Source: Actinobacteria bacterium OV320 (lineage in GTDB: Bacteria; Actinomycetota; Actinomycetes; Streptomycetales; Streptomycetaceae). Taken from it: a stretch of 64,000 nucleotides of DNA. The DNA lies in contig LJCX01000029.1 in assembly GCA_001298545.1 (NCBI GenBank), positions 806,001 through 870,000 on the forward strand, in the 5' to 3' direction. A model generated the notes under the pieces. That model ran no database searches. It had not been told where the DNA came from and worked only from the letters and a program-made list of their open reading frames with translations. Made by a program: the position numbers and the translations under genes. Positions 44,017 to 52,908 of the stretch are shown here, piece by piece. The stretch's first letter is position 1. Every line of letters begins with the position of its first letter.

Positions 44017-44757
44017 ATGGAGCTGGACGGGAAGGTCGCCGTCGTCACCGGCGGCACGCGCGGAGTGGGCGCCGGCATCGCACGCTCCCTCGCCCGCGCG
44101 GGCGCACACGTCGTGGTCTGCGCCCGCCGGCCACCACAACACCCCCTCGAAACAGCCGAGTTCATACCGCTCGACGTACGGGACACCGACGCCGTACAGC
44201 GCTTCTTCACCGACCTGCCCCGGCTCGACATCCTCGTCAACAACGCCGGCGGCGCCCCCTACCGCCCCCTCGCGCACACCGACGCCGCACGGCACGCGCG
44301 CGTGATCGAACTCAACCTCCTCGCACCCCTGACCGTCTCCCTCGCCGCGTACGACCACCTCGAGCACGCCGGCGGCTCGATCGTGATGATCGGCAGCGTC
44401 AGCGGCAGCCGCCCCTCGCCCGGCTCGGCCGCCTACGGCGCGGCCAAGGCCGGCCTGGAGAACCTCGCCCGCTCCATGGCCGTCGAATGGGCGCCCCGGG
44501 TACGCGTGAACACCCTCGTCGTCGGCATGGTCCGCACCGAACTGACCCACCTCCACTACGGCGGCGAGGACGGCGTCGAAGCCGTCGCCCGCACCGTCCC
44601 GCTCGGCCGGCTCGCCCTCCCCGCCGACGTGGGCGCCGCAGCCGTCTTCCTCGCCTCCGACGCCGCCCGCTACATCAGCGGGGCGAGCCTGCTCCTGCAC
44701 GGAGGCGGCGAACGCCCCGCCTTCCTCGACGCCGCAACCGCCAACAAGGAGAAGTGA
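44017..44757 (+). CDS. SDR family oxidoreductase (Rv3549c-like)
   Basis: 246 aa SDR with TGGTRGVGAGIARSLARAG, NNAGGAP, GSVSGSRPSPGSAAYGAAKAGLENLARSM (Ser, Tyr-x-x-x-Lys) and a C-terminal GASLLLHGGGERPAFLDA. It resembles the SDR beside echA20 in the mycobacterial KstR2 regulon. The substrate is unknown. GGAAGG lies 9 bp before the ATG, and operator B is immediately upstream. Confidence 0.85.
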   Translation: MELDGKVAVVTGGTRGVGAGIARSLARAGAHVVVCARRPPQHPLETAEFIPLDVRDTDAVQRFFTDLPRLDILVNNAGGAPYRPLAHTDAARHARVIELNLLAPLTVSLAAYDHLEHAGGSIVMIGSVSGSRPSPGSAAYGAAKAGLENLARSMAVEWAPRVRVNTLVVGMVRTELTHLHYGGEDGVEAVARTVPLGRLALPADVGAAAVFLASDAARYISGASLLLHGGGERPAFLDAATANKEK

Positions 44758-44758
44758 G

Positions 44759-45673
44759 ATGAGCGGAATCTGCCACCGGCGCGTCGTCGTCGTCACCGGC
44801 GCCGGACGCGGCCTCGGACGCGCCCACGCGCTCGCGTTCGCCGCCGAAGGCGCCCGGGTCGTCGTCAACGACCTCGGCGTCGACCTCGACGGCACACCCG
44901 GCGCCCACAGCCCCGCCGGGCAGGTCGTGGACGAGATCCGCGCGACCGGCGGCGAAGCGGTCGCACACGACGGGGACATCGCCACCCCCGAGGGCGCCGC
45001 CACCCTCGTCGACACCGCCCTGGACACCTACGGCCGCCTCGACACCCTCGTCAACAACGCCGGCTTCCTGCGCGACCGCATGCTCGTCAACCTGGCCGAC
45101 GACGACTGGGACGCCGTCCTGCGCGTCCACCTCAAAGGACACTTCCTCACCCTGAAACACGCCGCCGCACACTGGCGCGCCGAGACCAGGGCGGGCCGCC
45201 CGCCCACCGCCCGCGTCATCAACACCAGCAGCGGCGCGGGACTGCTCGGCTCGGTCGGACAGGGCAACTACAGCGCCGCGAAAGCCGGGATCGTCGCCCT
45301 CACCCTCGTCGCCGCCGCCGAACTCGCCCGCTACGGCGTCCAGGTCAACGCCATCGCCCCCGCCGCCCGCACCCGCATGACCGAGACCACCTTCGCCGCG
45401 ACCATGGCCGCCCCCGACGACGGCTTCGACACGATGGCCCCCGAGAACGTCTCCCCGCTCGTCGTCTGGCTCGGCTCCGCCGCGAGCCAGGGCGTCACCG
45501 GACGCGTCTTCGAAGCGGACGGCGGACGGATCACCGTCATGGAGGGCTGGCGGCCGGGACCCACCACCGACAAAGGAGCCCGCTGGACCCCCGCCGAAGC
45601 GGGCGAGGCCGTACAGAAACTCCTGACGCACACGACACCACCCGGCCCGGTCCACGGGACCCAGGCCCCCTGA
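44759..45673 (+). CDS. SDR family oxidoreductase (Rv3548c-like)
   Basis: 304 aa, longer than a classical SDR. VVVVTGAGRGLGRAHALAFAAEGARVVVNDLG and the added loop between strand 2 and helix (TPGAHSPAGQVVDEIRATGGEAV) are typical of the larger SDRs such as Rv3548c (304 aa as I recall). NNAGFLRDRML, the active-site NTSSGAGLLGSVGQGNYSAAK and the C-terminal GRVFEADGGRITVMEGW follow. It starts 1 bp after the previous stop, with GGAGAAG ahead. Confidence 0.84.
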   Translation: MSGICHRRVVVVTGAGRGLGRAHALAFAAEGARVVVNDLGVDLDGTPGAHSPAGQVVDEIRATGGEAVAHDGDIATPEGAATLVDTALDTYGRLDTLVNNAGFLRDRMLVNLADDDWDAVLRVHLKGHFLTLKHAAAHWRAETRAGRPPTARVINTSSGAGLLGSVGQGNYSAAKAGIVALTLVAAAELARYGVQVNAIAPAARTRMTETTFAATMAAPDDGFDTMAPENVSPLVVWLGSAASQGVTGRVFEADGGRITVMEGWRPGPTTDKGARWTPAEAGEAVQKLLTHTTPPGPVHGTQAP

Positions 45674-45713
45674 AAACCCACACACCCGGGACGCGAGCCT
45701 CCCCACGGCCCAC

Positions 45714-46607
45714 CTACGTGTCGCACTCCAGCACCGTCCGGCACAACGCGCACCGCGCCCGGACCCGGCCCCGTACCGGCACCCTGATCCGCTGGTGACA
45801 GGTGGGGCACGCGAACGTCACCCGCAACGCCCCCGGCGCATCCGGAGCGAAGCTGTACGGGCCGTCCGGGGCCGCCACCGACGGCTGCTCCTGGGCATGC
45901 CGGCGATCGCGCGCGTAACGCCGCCGCCCCGCCCAGCCCGCCGCCGTCAGCGGAGGCTGCCGCTCGTCATGCCGGGCCCGCTCGAAACCCCGCCCGTACG
46001 CCGTGTACGCCTGCGCACTCGTGAACCACACCGACGGATCCTCACCGAAGACCAGCGACCGCTTCGCCAGCACGTACCCGAACTCCTCCGGAGTCAGATA
46101 CCCCAGCTTCTGCGAGGACGCCCCGTCCTCCCGGTACGCGTCGAGCAACAGCCAGCCCGCCCCCAGATACGTCGTCGCCGTGTCCGTCAGGATCTCGTTG
46201 TCCCGCGTCCCCGGGAACGACAGCCCCACCCGATGCAGATAGACATGCATGATCTCGTGCGCCAAAGCCGCGCCGATGTCCCGCCGATGCGTACGGAACC
46301 GGTCGTTCAGCTCGACGAAGTACTCCGGACCCGCCGTGAGTTCGACGTTCGCCGCATGCTCCATCGCACGGAACGCGACGATCATCCGCGCCTGCGGCAA
46401 CCGGAAGTGCCGCACCAGCTCACGCGCCACCCGCTGCACCCCCAGATGCAGATCGTCGGTGTCACAGAACGCCACGTCCGCCGGCACCACACTCGACGTG
46501 AACTGATGGATGGTGTCGTACGACAACCGCCTGTACAACGCCGTGACAGCCGCCCGCACCGTCTCCAGGTGCGGGTACCCGTGCTCGACCGGCCCGCCGT
46601 TCGCCAC
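45714..46607 (-). CDS. Putative zinc metalloprotease-like protein with a C-terminal zinc ribbon
   Basis: 297 aa from GTG 46607. The central AHEIMHVYLHRVG is an HExxH zinc site with a further downstream His and Glu region (DNEILTDTATTYLG). Upstream it carries HLGVQRVARELVRHFRLPQARMIV. The C-terminus has a CPTCHQRIRVPVRGRVRARCALCRTVLEC zinc-ribbon-like pair of CxxC motifs. It is not a close match to a named peptidase family I recognise. -10 TACAGT lies upstream on this strand (46642-46647). It is divergent from the chorismate mutase gene. Confidence 0.7.
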   Translation of the reverse strand: MANGGPVEHGYPHLETVRAAVTALYRRLSYDTIHQFTSSVVPADVAFCDTDDLHLGVQRVARELVRHFRLPQARMIVAFRAMEHAANVELTAGPEYFVELNDRFRTHRRDIGAALAHEIMHVYLHRVGLSFPGTRDNEILTDTATTYLGAGWLLLDAYREDGASSQKLGYLTPEEFGYVLAKRSLVFGEDPSVWFTSAQAYTAYGRGFERARHDERQPPLTAAGWAGRRRYARDRRHAQEQPSVAAPDGPYSFAPDAPGALRVTFACPTCHQRIRVPVRGRVRARCALCRTVLECDT

Positions 46608-46699
46608 GCCCGCACCCCCAAGACGCCGAGAACCCCATTCCACTGTAAGGGCAGGCCACCCCCGGAGCAGGCCCGGCGGACGCACTAGGGTGGACGCCC

Positions 46700-47053
46700 A
46701 TGACCACCAGCAACACCCCCGGCCCCGGAGACGTCGACCCCGCCGTCCGCGAGGAACTCGCCCGGCTGCGCGACAGCATCGACAACATCGACGCCGCCGT
46801 CGTCCACATGCTCGCCGAGCGCTTCAAGGCCACCCAGCAGGTCGGCCACCTCAAGGCCCGCCACCAGCTGCCGCCCGCCGACCAGGCCCGCGAAGCCCGC
46901 CAGATCGCCCGGCTGCGCACCCTCGCCGAGAACGCCAAACTCGACCCCGCGTTCGCCGAGAAATTCCTGGGCTTCATCATCGCCGAGGTGATCCGCCACC
47001 ACGAGCGCATCGCCGAGGACACCGTCAACGGCCCCGCCCCAGCACCGAACTGA
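46700..47053 (+). CDS. Chorismate mutase (AroQ type)
   Basis: 117 aa, all-helical. Chorismate to prephenate. The AroQ core RDSIDNIDAAVVHMLAERFKATQQVGHLKAR has the arginine and lysine residues that bind chorismate, and REARQIARLRTLAENAKLDPAFAEKFLGFIIAEVIRHHERI closes the four-helix bundle. A TAGGGT hexamer at 46686-46691 is 8 bp before the ATG, with no ribosome binding site, so a nearly leaderless start is likely. Confidence 0.93.
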   Translation: MTTSNTPGPGDVDPAVREELARLRDSIDNIDAAVVHMLAERFKATQQVGHLKARHQLPPADQAREARQIARLRTLAENAKLDPAFAEKFLGFIIAEVIRHHERIAEDTVNGPAPAPN

Positions 47054-47224
47054 CCCCCGCGGCGGTCGCCACTGACGGTAGCCGGACGAACACGACCCGT
47101 CGGCGCCGCCCGCCGCGCCCACACCACCCCACGACCGGCACGGCGCTCCGGCGCGAGAAGGGACATAGGGCACGTACCGATCCGCCCCTGTGCCCGGCCA
47201 GCGGTATCAGGCAGCATGTCGTTC

Positions 47225-49705
47225 ATGTCCGTACTGACGCGCGACGAAGCGCAGAGCCGTGCCAAGCTCCTCGACGTCCACCGCTACACCATCGAGCTCG
47301 ACCTGACGACCGGCGACGAGACCTTCGAGTCCAGCACCGTCATCCGGTTCGCCGCGCGCGCCAACGGGGACACCTTCGTCGAGGTCAGGCCCGCGACACT
47401 GCACTCCGTCACCCTCGACGGCGAGCCCCTCGACCCGGACACCCTGGACGGCAACCGGCTCCCCCTCAAGAACCTCACCGCCGGCGAGCACGAACTGCGC
47501 GTCCGGGCGAGCATGCGCTACTCCCGCACCGGCGAAGGCATGCACCGCTTCACCGACCCCACCGACGGCGAGACCTACCTCTACACCCAGCTCTTCATGG
47601 AGGACGTCCAGCGCGTCTTCGCCGCCTTCGACCAGCCCGACCTCAAGTCCGTCTTCGAGCTGACCGTCAAGGCCCCCGAAACCTGGACCGTCCTCGCCAA
47701 CGGCATCACCGAACACCTCGGCGAAGGCCGCTGGCAGGCCGCCCCCACCCCCCTCATCTCCACCTACCTCGTCGCCGTCGCCGCCGGCCCCTGGCACTCC
47801 GTGACCACCGAACACGACGGACTCCCCTTCGGCCTCCACTGCCGCCGCTCCCTCGCCCCCCACCTCGACGCCGACGCCGACGAACTCCTCGAGATCACCC
47901 GGCAGTGCTACGACCGCTACCACGAGAAGTTCGAGGAGCCCTACCCCTTCGACTCCTACGACCAGGCGTTCGTCCCCGAGTTCAACGCCGGCGCCATGGA
48001 GAACCCCGGCCTCGTCACCTTCCGCGACGAGTTCGTCTACCGCTCCGCGGTCACCGACACCGAACGCCAGACCCGCGCCATGGTCATCGCCCACGAGATG
48101 GCCCACATGTGGTTCGGCGACCTCGTCACCCTCCAGTGGTGGGACGACATCTGGCTCAACGAGTCCTTCGCCGAGTACATGGGCTACCAGACCCTCACCG
48201 AAGCCACCCGCTTCACCGACACCTGGACCGACTTCGGCGTCACCCGCAAGCCCTGGGGCTACGAAGCCGACCAGCGCCCCTCCACCCACCCCGTCGCCCC
48301 CGAGAACGTCGACGACACCGCCTCCGCCCTCCTCAACTTCGACGGCATCTCCTACGCCAAGGGCGCCTCCGCACTGCGCCAACTCGTCACCTGGCTCGGC
48401 GAGAAGGACTTCCTGGCCGGCATCAACACCCACTTCGCCCGCCACCGCTTCGCCAACGCCACCCTCGCCGACTTCATCGACTCCCTCGCCGCCCACACCG
48501 ACCGCGACGTCCACGCCTGGGCCGACGCCTGGCTGCGCACCACCGGCGTCGACACCCTCACCCCCACCCTGGGCGGCAGCAACGGCGACCACACCCTCAC
48601 CATCACCCACCACGGCAGCCGCCCGCACCGCGTCGCCGCCGGCCTCTACGACCTCGACCTCACCGACGCGGGCAGCCTCACCCTGCGTGAACGCCTCGAG
48701 ATCGACATCCCGCAGCACGCACCCCAGCCCATCGGCAAGCGCCCCGCCCTCGTGCTCCTCAACGACGGCGACCTCACCTACACCAAGGTCCGCTTCGACC
48801 CCGCCTCCTCCGAAACCGTCCGCACCAGCCTGTCCGGCCTGCCCGACCCGATCACCCGCGCCGTCGTCTGGAACGCCCTGCGCGACGCCGTCCGCGACGG
48901 CGACCTCGCCCCCACCGCCTACCTCGACGCCGCCCGCGCCCACCTCCCCAAGGAAACCGACCTCGCCCTCGTCCAGGGCGTCCTCGCCTACGCCTCCGCG
49001 CAGGTCGCCGACCGCTACGTCACCCCCGAGCAGCGCCCCGCCGCCGTCGCCACCCTCTCCGCCCTGTGCCGCGACCTCATCCGCCGCACCGAGGACGGCG
49101 ACCACCCCGGCCTGCGCCTCATCGCCGTACGCCACTTCATCGGCGTCGCCGCCCACCCCGACACCATCGCCGCCTGGCTCGCCGACGGCACCGTCCCCGG
49201 CGGCCCCGAACTCGACCCCGACCTGCGCTGGCGCGTCCTCGCCCGGCTCGCCGTCCTCGGCGCCACCGACGAACGCGCCATCGCCGCCGAACTCGACCGC
49301 GACCCCTCCGCCACCGGCCAGGAAGGCGCCGCCCGCTGCCGCGCCGCCCTCCCCGACGCGGACGCCAAACGCACCGCCTGGGCCGCCATGTTCGACGACG
49401 ACACCCTCTCCAACTACCTCTTCACCGCCACCGCCCAAGGCTTCTGGCAGCCCGAACAGAGCGACCTCGTCGCCGACTACGTCCCCCGCTACTACCAGGA
49501 CGCCGTCACCCTCGCCGCCCGCCGCGGCCCCGCCATCGCCGAAGCCGCCGGCCGCTGGGCCTTCCCCACCCACGCCGTCACCCCCGACACCCTCCGCCTC
49601 GGCGAAGCCTGCCTCACCGACGCCGACCCCATCCCCGCCCTACGCCGCAAACTCGTCGACCAACTCGACGACCTGGCACGCGCGTTGCGGGTACGACAGG
49701 CGTAG
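47225..49705 (+). CDS. pepN: Aminopeptidase N (M1 zinc metallopeptidase)
   Basis: About 826 aa. M1 family cytosolic aminopeptidase. The exopeptidase motif GAMENPG is near residue 260, and the zinc site HEMAHMWFGDLVTLQWWDDIWLNE has His290, Glu291, His294 and Glu313 in this numbering. The N-terminal beta domain and C-terminal ERAP1-like domain (FDPASSETVRTSLS onward) complete it. ATG 47216 is 3 codons upstream and also possible. Strong C-ending codon bias is seen throughout. Confidence 0.95.
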   Translation: MSVLTRDEAQSRAKLLDVHRYTIELDLTTGDETFESSTVIRFAARANGDTFVEVRPATLHSVTLDGEPLDPDTLDGNRLPLKNLTAGEHELRVRASMRYSRTGEGMHRFTDPTDGETYLYTQLFMEDVQRVFAAFDQPDLKSVFELTVKAPETWTVLANGITEHLGEGRWQAAPTPLISTYLVAVAAGPWHSVTTEHDGLPFGLHCRRSLAPHLDADADELLEITRQCYDRYHEKFEEPYPFDSYDQAFVPEFNAGAMENPGLVTFRDEFVYRSAVTDTERQTRAMVIAHEMAHMWFGDLVTLQWWDDIWLNESFAEYMGYQTLTEATRFTDTWTDFGVTRKPWGYEADQRPSTHPVAPENVDDTASALLNFDGISYAKGASALRQLVTWLGEKDFLAGINTHFARHRFANATLADFIDSLAAHTDRDVHAWADAWLRTTGVDTLTPTLGGSNGDHTLTITHHGSRPHRVAAGLYDLDLTDAGSLTLRERLEIDIPQHAPQPIGKRPALVLLNDGDLTYTKVRFDPASSETVRTSLSGLPDPITRAVVWNALRDAVRDGDLAPTAYLDAARAHLPKETDLALVQGVLAYASAQVADRYVTPEQRPAAVATLSALCRDLIRRTEDGDHPGLRLIAVRHFIGVAAHPDTIAAWLADGTVPGGPELDPDLRWRVLARLAVLGATDERAIAAELDRDPSATGQEGAARCRAALPDADAKRTAWAAMFDDDTLSNYLFTATAQGFWQPEQSDLVADYVPRYYQDAVTLAARRGPAIAEAAGRWAFPTHAVTPDTLRLGEACLTDADPIPALRRKLVDQLDDLARALRVRQA

Positions 49706-49711
49706 GCCAAC

Positions 49712-49740
49712 CGCGGCCCCTGGAAGCCCCAGGGGCCGCG
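49712..49740 (+). terminator. Terminator after pepN
   Basis: A perfect 12-bp stem, CGCGGCCCCTGG and its complement, with a 5-nt loop AAGCC, begins 7 bp after the pepN stop. Confidence 0.75.
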
Positions 49741-49990
49741 CTTCAGGCGCAGGTCCGCAGTTCCGGCCCGTCCGGCGATTGCGGACAAGGCCCCTTCAGG
49801 GCCGAAGCGGGGGCCTGGGGGCGGCAGCCCCCAGCGGCGCCCACACCAGCCCCGGTGCCATCTCCCGCACCGGGGCTGAAAACCCACGTCCCCCGTAAGG
49901 GTTCCCTCACCGGATCTTCCGGACGCGCCCCCGCAATCCCCGACAAGCTGGCACTCCCCGCTGCGGCCACCCGCCCCGCGCCCCGGAGGA
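49741..49990. repeat. Streptomyces intergenic repeat region
   Basis: This 250-bp gap holds elements I recall from many Streptomyces intergenic spacers: CCCGTCCGGCGATTG, the 8-bp hairpin CTGGGGGC-GGCA-GCCCCCAG at 49815-49834 and the 11-bp hairpin AGCCCCGGTGC/GCACCGGGGCT at 49848-49877. A weak iron-box-like match (11 of 19) lies at 49896-49914. I see no gene here. Confidence 0.6.
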
Positions 49991-49997
49991 GCCCCCC

Positions 49998-51356
49998 GTG
50001 AGCATGCCGCCCCTCGCCTCAGGACCCCAAGGCCCCGACGCCCTGAAGCCGTTGCTCGCCACCGTCCTCGACGCCCTCGCCACCGGCACCCGGGCCCGCG
50101 GCGGACCACTGCCCGCAGGCGGCCCCCGAGCAGTCGCCACCCGGCTACGGCACGCCCTGGGCGACATCCTCCCCGAACACGGCGACCCCACCGCCCTCGC
50201 CACCCTCGTCCACGCCCTCGCCGAAGGCGCCGCCGACCCCGCCGACCCCCTCTGCGCCGCCCACCTGCACTGCCCACCCCTCGCCGTCGCCACCGCCGCC
50301 GACCTCGCCGTCTCCGCCCTCAACCCCTCCCTCGACTCCTGGGACCAGGCACCGGCCGCCTCCGAACTGGAGGCCCTCGTGACACGGACACTCGCCGCAC
50401 AGGCCGGCATGGCCGACGCCCTCGTCACCACCGGCGGCACCGAAGCCAACCAGCTCGCCCTCCTCCTCGCCCGCGAAACCCACGGCCCCACCCTCCGGCT
50501 CGTCTGCGGCGCCAACGCCCACCACTCCCTGCCCCGCGCCGCCTGGCTCCTCGGCCTCCCCGAACCCGTGATCATCCCCACCCCCACCGGCACCCTCGAC
50601 CCCACCGCCCTCACCCACACCCTCACCACCCTGCCCGGCCCCCTTCTCGTCGCCGCCACCGCAGGCACCACCGACGCCGGACTCATCGACCCCCTCCCCG
50701 CCATCGCCGCCCTGACCACCACCCACGGCGCCCGCCTCCACATCGACGCCGCCTACGGAGGCGGCCTCCTCTTCAGCGACCACCACCGCCACCTGCTCAC
50801 CGGCCTCGACACCGCCCACACCGTCACCCTCGACCTGCACAAACTCGGCTGGCAGCCGGTCGCCGCCGGACTCCTCGCCGCCCGCGACGCAGACGACCTC
50901 ACCGCACTCCACCACCACGCCGACTACCTCAACGCCGACGACGACACCGAAGCCGGCCTCCCCGACCTCCTCGGCCGCTCCCTGCGCACCACCCGACGCC
51001 CCGACGCCCTCAAGATCGCCGTCACCCTCAAAACCCTCGGCCGCACCGGCCTCGGCACCCTCGTCGACCACGTCTGCGCCCACGCCCACGAGCTCGCCGA
51101 CCTCGTCACCGCACACCCCGGCCTCGAACTCCACGCCCCACCCACCATCAGCACCGTCCTCTTCCGCCCCACCGGCGCCACCGACGACACCGTGGCCGAG
51201 ATACGCCGCCGCCTCCTCACCCACGGCCACGCCGTCCTCGGCCGAGCCCGCCTCGACGGCCGGCTCTGGCTCAAGGCCACCCTCCTCAACCCCCACACCC
51301 GCCCCCACGACCTGGCCGCCCTCCTCGACCTGGTGGAAGGAAACACCCCCCGATGA
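49998..51356 (+). CDS. PLP-dependent amino acid decarboxylase (DesA-like group II)
   Basis: 452 aa. Group II PLP decarboxylase: TTGGTEANQLALLLAR, HHSLPRAAWLLGLP, HIDAAYGGGLLFS with the PLP-ring Asp, and the PLP Lys in TLDLHKLGWQP. It resembles DesA-type lysine/diaminobutyrate decarboxylases. The next gene is a siderophore-type amine N-monooxygenase, so the amine is probably hydroxylated next. The start is ATG-like GTG at 49998, with GGAGGAG upstream. Stop and start overlap by 4 bp. Confidence 0.85.
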   Translation: MSMPPLASGPQGPDALKPLLATVLDALATGTRARGGPLPAGGPRAVATRLRHALGDILPEHGDPTALATLVHALAEGAADPADPLCAAHLHCPPLAVATAADLAVSALNPSLDSWDQAPAASELEALVTRTLAAQAGMADALVTTGGTEANQLALLLARETHGPTLRLVCGANAHHSLPRAAWLLGLPEPVIIPTPTGTLDPTALTHTLTTLPGPLLVAATAGTTDAGLIDPLPAIAALTTTHGARLHIDAAYGGGLLFSDHHRHLLTGLDTAHTVTLDLHKLGWQPVAAGLLAARDADDLTALHHHADYLNADDDTEAGLPDLLGRSLRTTRRPDALKIAVTLKTLGRTGLGTLVDHVCAHAHELADLVTAHPGLELHAPPTISTVLFRPTGATDDTVAEIRRRLLTHGHAVLGRARLDGRLWLKATLLNPHTRPHDLAALLDLVEGNTPR

Positions 51357-52774
51357 ACACACCCCCACACCTCACCGCCGACACCCCCCGCGACCTCGTC
51401 GGCATCGGCATCGGCCCCTGCAACCTCTCCCTGGCCGCCCTCGCCCACCCCCTCGCCGAACTCGACGCCGTCTTCTACGAACAACGCCCCCGCTTCGACT
51501 GGCACCCCGGCCTCCTCATCGACGGCGCCCGCATCCAAGTCCCCTTCCTCGCCGACCTCGTCACCCTCGCCGACCCCACCAGCCCCTGGACCTTCCTCAA
51601 CTACCTCAAAACCCACCAACGCCTCTACCCGTTCTACTTCGCCGAGCGCTTCCACACACAACGCGCCGAATACGACACCTACTGCCGCTGGGTCGCCGAC
51701 CAACTCCCCGGACTCCACTTCCGCCACCAGGTCGACGCCGTCCGCTGGAACCCCGAACGCGACGTCTTCGAAGTCGACCACACCCAACTCGACACCGACG
51801 GCGAAGCCGAAGCACTCGGCCGCACCCACACCCGCAACGTCGTCCTCGGCATCGGCACCGAGCCCTACATCCCCGACGCCCTGCGCCCCCTCGTCGACGC
51901 CCCCGGCGTACCCGTCGTCCACGCCGCCGACTACCTCACCCACCGCGACACCCTCCTCGCCGCCGGCCACATCACCGTCGTCGGATCAGGACAGTCCGGC
52001 GCCGAAGTCTTCCTCGACCTCCTCCGCCACCGCCCCACCGGCCGCGAACAACTCCACTGGATCGGCCGCACCGACGCCTTCGCCCCCATGGAGTACTCCA
52101 AACTCGGCCTCGAACACTTCACCCCGGACTACACCCGCTACTTCCACGCCCTCCCCGAAAGCACCCGCGACCGCCTCACCGCCGCCCAATGGCAACTCCA
52201 CAAAGGCATCGACGCCACCACCCTCGCCGCCATCCACGACGAGCTCTACCAGCGCACCCTCGGCGGCGGCTGGCCCGACACCGTCCTCACCCCCGGCGTC
52301 CGCGTCCGCACCGCAGGACGCATCGCCACCACCAAGATCGAACTCCACCTCGAACACATCCAGCAGAACACCCGCACCCGCCTCACCACCGACGCCGTCG
52401 TCCTCGCCACCGGCCACCGCGAACGCCCCCTCGACCGCGTCCTCGCCGGCCTCGACCCCTACATCCGCCGCGACAACAGCGAACGCCCCCGCGTCGACGA
52501 ACACTTCCGCCTCGTCCTCGACCCCTCCGTCACCGCCACCGGCTGCAACATCTACCTCCAGAACGCCGAACGCCACACCCACGGCGTAGGCGCCCCCGAC
52601 CTCGGCCTCGCCGCCTGGCGCGCCGCCACCATCCTCAACACCCTCACCGGCAAAGAGACCTACCCCCTCCCCACCCGCACCGCCTTCACCACCTTCGGAC
52701 TCGAACAACCACAACCCCGAGTCCCCGCCGCCCGACAGGCACCCACCCTCACCCCCCTCGTCGACCGACGCTGA
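51353..52774 (+). CDS. Lysine/ornithine (or polyamine) N-monooxygenase, IucD/PvdA/DesB type
   Basis: 473 aa. FAD-binding GIGIGPCNLSLAALAHPL near the N-terminus, NADPH-binding VVGSGQSGAEVFLDLL near residue 205, and YSKLGLEHFTPDYTRYFHALPE in the substrate region match siderophore amine N-hydroxylases. Together with the decarboxylase it could make an N-hydroxylated diamine such as N-hydroxycadaverine. No acyltransferase or NIS synthetase is adjacent. It overlaps the decarboxylase by 4 bp. Confidence 0.88.
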   Translation: MNTPPHLTADTPRDLVGIGIGPCNLSLAALAHPLAELDAVFYEQRPRFDWHPGLLIDGARIQVPFLADLVTLADPTSPWTFLNYLKTHQRLYPFYFAERFHTQRAEYDTYCRWVADQLPGLHFRHQVDAVRWNPERDVFEVDHTQLDTDGEAEALGRTHTRNVVLGIGTEPYIPDALRPLVDAPGVPVVHAADYLTHRDTLLAAGHITVVGSGQSGAEVFLDLLRHRPTGREQLHWIGRTDAFAPMEYSKLGLEHFTPDYTRYFHALPESTRDRLTAAQWQLHKGIDATTLAAIHDELYQRTLGGGWPDTVLTPGVRVRTAGRIATTKIELHLEHIQQNTRTRLTTDAVVLATGHRERPLDRVLAGLDPYIRRDNSERPRVDEHFRLVLDPSVTATGCNIYLQNAERHTHGVGAPDLGLAAWRAATILNTLTGKETYPLPTRTAFTTFGLEQPQPRVPAARQAPTLTPLVDRR

Positions 52775-52841
52775 AAGCCACACCCGACACCCGACGGCCC
52801 CCAGCCCCCGGCCCACGCACGCGAAAGGCGGTGCTCCCACA

Positions 52842-52901
52842 GTGACCGACCCGGCCACCGCACGAAACACCGCCCACCGCCCCGCGGGACTACACGACTG
52901 A
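52842..52901 (+). pseudogene. 19-codon remnant ORF after the siderophore cassette
   Basis: GTG 52842 follows GAAAGGCGG, and the ORF reads TDPATARNTAHRPAGLHD before a TGA at 52899. It starts 67 bp after the monooxygenase stop and ends 7 bp before the opposite gene's stop. It may be the start of a third gene that has been deleted (for example an acyltransferase) or a chance reading frame. The ribosome-binding-site-like lead is the only support. Confidence 0.3.
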
Positions 52902-52908
52902 CGAAGCC

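Noticed and set aside
49998..52774. Full desferrioxamine cluster desABCD
   Set aside because: Only decarboxylase and monooxygenase are present; no acyltransferase or NIS synthetase follows.
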